6,355 bases of DNA. Source: Burkholderiaceae bacterium (GTDB lineage Bacteria > Pseudomonadota > Gammaproteobacteria > Burkholderiales > Burkholderiaceae_C). The stretch covers positions 1 to 6,355 of the forward strand of contig JAGOBT010000196.1 in assembly GCA_017999135.1 (NCBI GenBank), in the 5' to 3' direction. Positions within the stretch are counted from its first letter, which is position 1. Each line of letters starts with the position of its first letter. This document shows positions 6,168 to 6,355 of the stretch, in pieces. The notes below the pieces were generated by a model, which saw nothing but the letters and a program-made list of their open reading frames with translations, was not told where the DNA came from and did not search any database. The position numbers and the translations under genes are program-made.

Positions 6168-6355
6168 ATGGCCCGGCTGATGCGGCCCGTCCCGTGGCGG
6201 GCCGCCGCCTGGGTGGCCGTGCTGGCCATCCTGGCCATGGTGCCGCTGTGGGTCACCGACTTCCAGCTGTTCCGCCTGACCAACCTGCTGATCTATGCGG
6301 TGGCGCTGCTGGGCATGAACATCCTGGTGGGCTACAACGGCCAGATCTCGCTGGG
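6168..6355 (+). CDS. livM: Branched-chain amino acid ABC transporter permease (LivM-type), N-terminal part
   Basis: The gene runs off the right edge; 62 complete codons are visible. The protein starts with a short basic segment (MARLMRPVPWR). A hydrophobic helix follows at about 12-28, and a second helix (about 39-55) leads into LGMNILVGYNGQISLG, a segment highly characteristic of LivM permeases of the HAAT family. With LivH, LivG, LivF and a periplasmic binding protein, such permeases import branched-chain amino acids or, in catabolic clusters, aromatic and other carboxylates. The ATG at 6168 is used; an in-frame ATG at 6180 is also possible and neither has a strong ribosome binding site. 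It is divergent from terC and not preceded here by livH, so it may be the first gene of its operon. No clear promoter is seen upstream, where the terC leader occupies the opposite strand. Confidence 0.85.
   Translation, partial: MARLMRPVPWRAAAWVAVLAILAMVPLWVTDFQLFRLTNLLIYAVALLGMNILVGYNGQISL

Noticed and set aside
5590..6180. Plus-strand open frame crossing the terC 5' region and its leader
   Set aside because: It overlaps the TerC coding region and the riboswitch, shows no domain, and ends inside the livM start in a different frame.
1..6355. CRISPR arrays, tRNA genes, insertion sequences, phage or defence genes
   Set aside because: I looked for regularly spaced repeats, tRNA-like cloverleaf signatures, transposase motifs and terminal repeats on both strands and saw none. 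The content is metabolic and transport genes.

Overview
The window looks like chromosomal DNA from a high-GC betaproteobacterium, most likely Burkholderiales. I infer this from the very GC-rich third codon positions, the tightly overlapped catabolic operon and the gene families present; no rRNA or marker gene confirms it. I see no mobile element, CRISPR array or tRNA.

Region 1 (1-4786, + strand) is a compact operon of five genes: the 3' end of a probable hotdog-fold (MaoC-like) protein, a COG3618-type amidohydrolase, a crotonase-superfamily enzyme, a feruloyl-CoA synthase-type acyl-CoA ligase (Fcs) and an FMN nitroreductase-family protein. Two junctions are 4-base ATGA stop/start overlaps, and the others are gaps of 26 and 5 bases, so co-transcription and translational coupling are likely. 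Together the genes suggest that an aromatic or phenylpropenoid acid is activated to its CoA thioester and then modified by a hydratase/isomerase/lyase-type crotonase, with a hotdog dehydratase or thioesterase and a lactonase-like hydrolase assisting. The crotonase lacks the active-site glutamate expected of the classical feruloyl-CoA hydratase-lyase, so the textbook ferulate-to-vanillin route should not be assumed.

Region 2 (4787-4829) is the short gap between the convergent nitroreductase and TerC genes. It holds a perfect 13-bp GC-rich inverted repeat that probably acts as a shared transcription end.

Region 3 (4830-6096, - strand) is a TerC/Alx-family membrane protein gene with a long structured leader. 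The leader carries the signature sequences of the yybP-ykoY manganese riboswitch, and a strong hairpin lies between the aptamer and the start codon. The gene is therefore probably a manganese-responsive metal exporter.

Region 4 (6168-6355, + strand) is the 5' end of a LivM-type branched-chain amino acid ABC transporter permease, divergent from terC and cut by the window edge. Such transporters often sit beside aromatic-acid catabolic genes and may import their substrates, but that link is an inference here.
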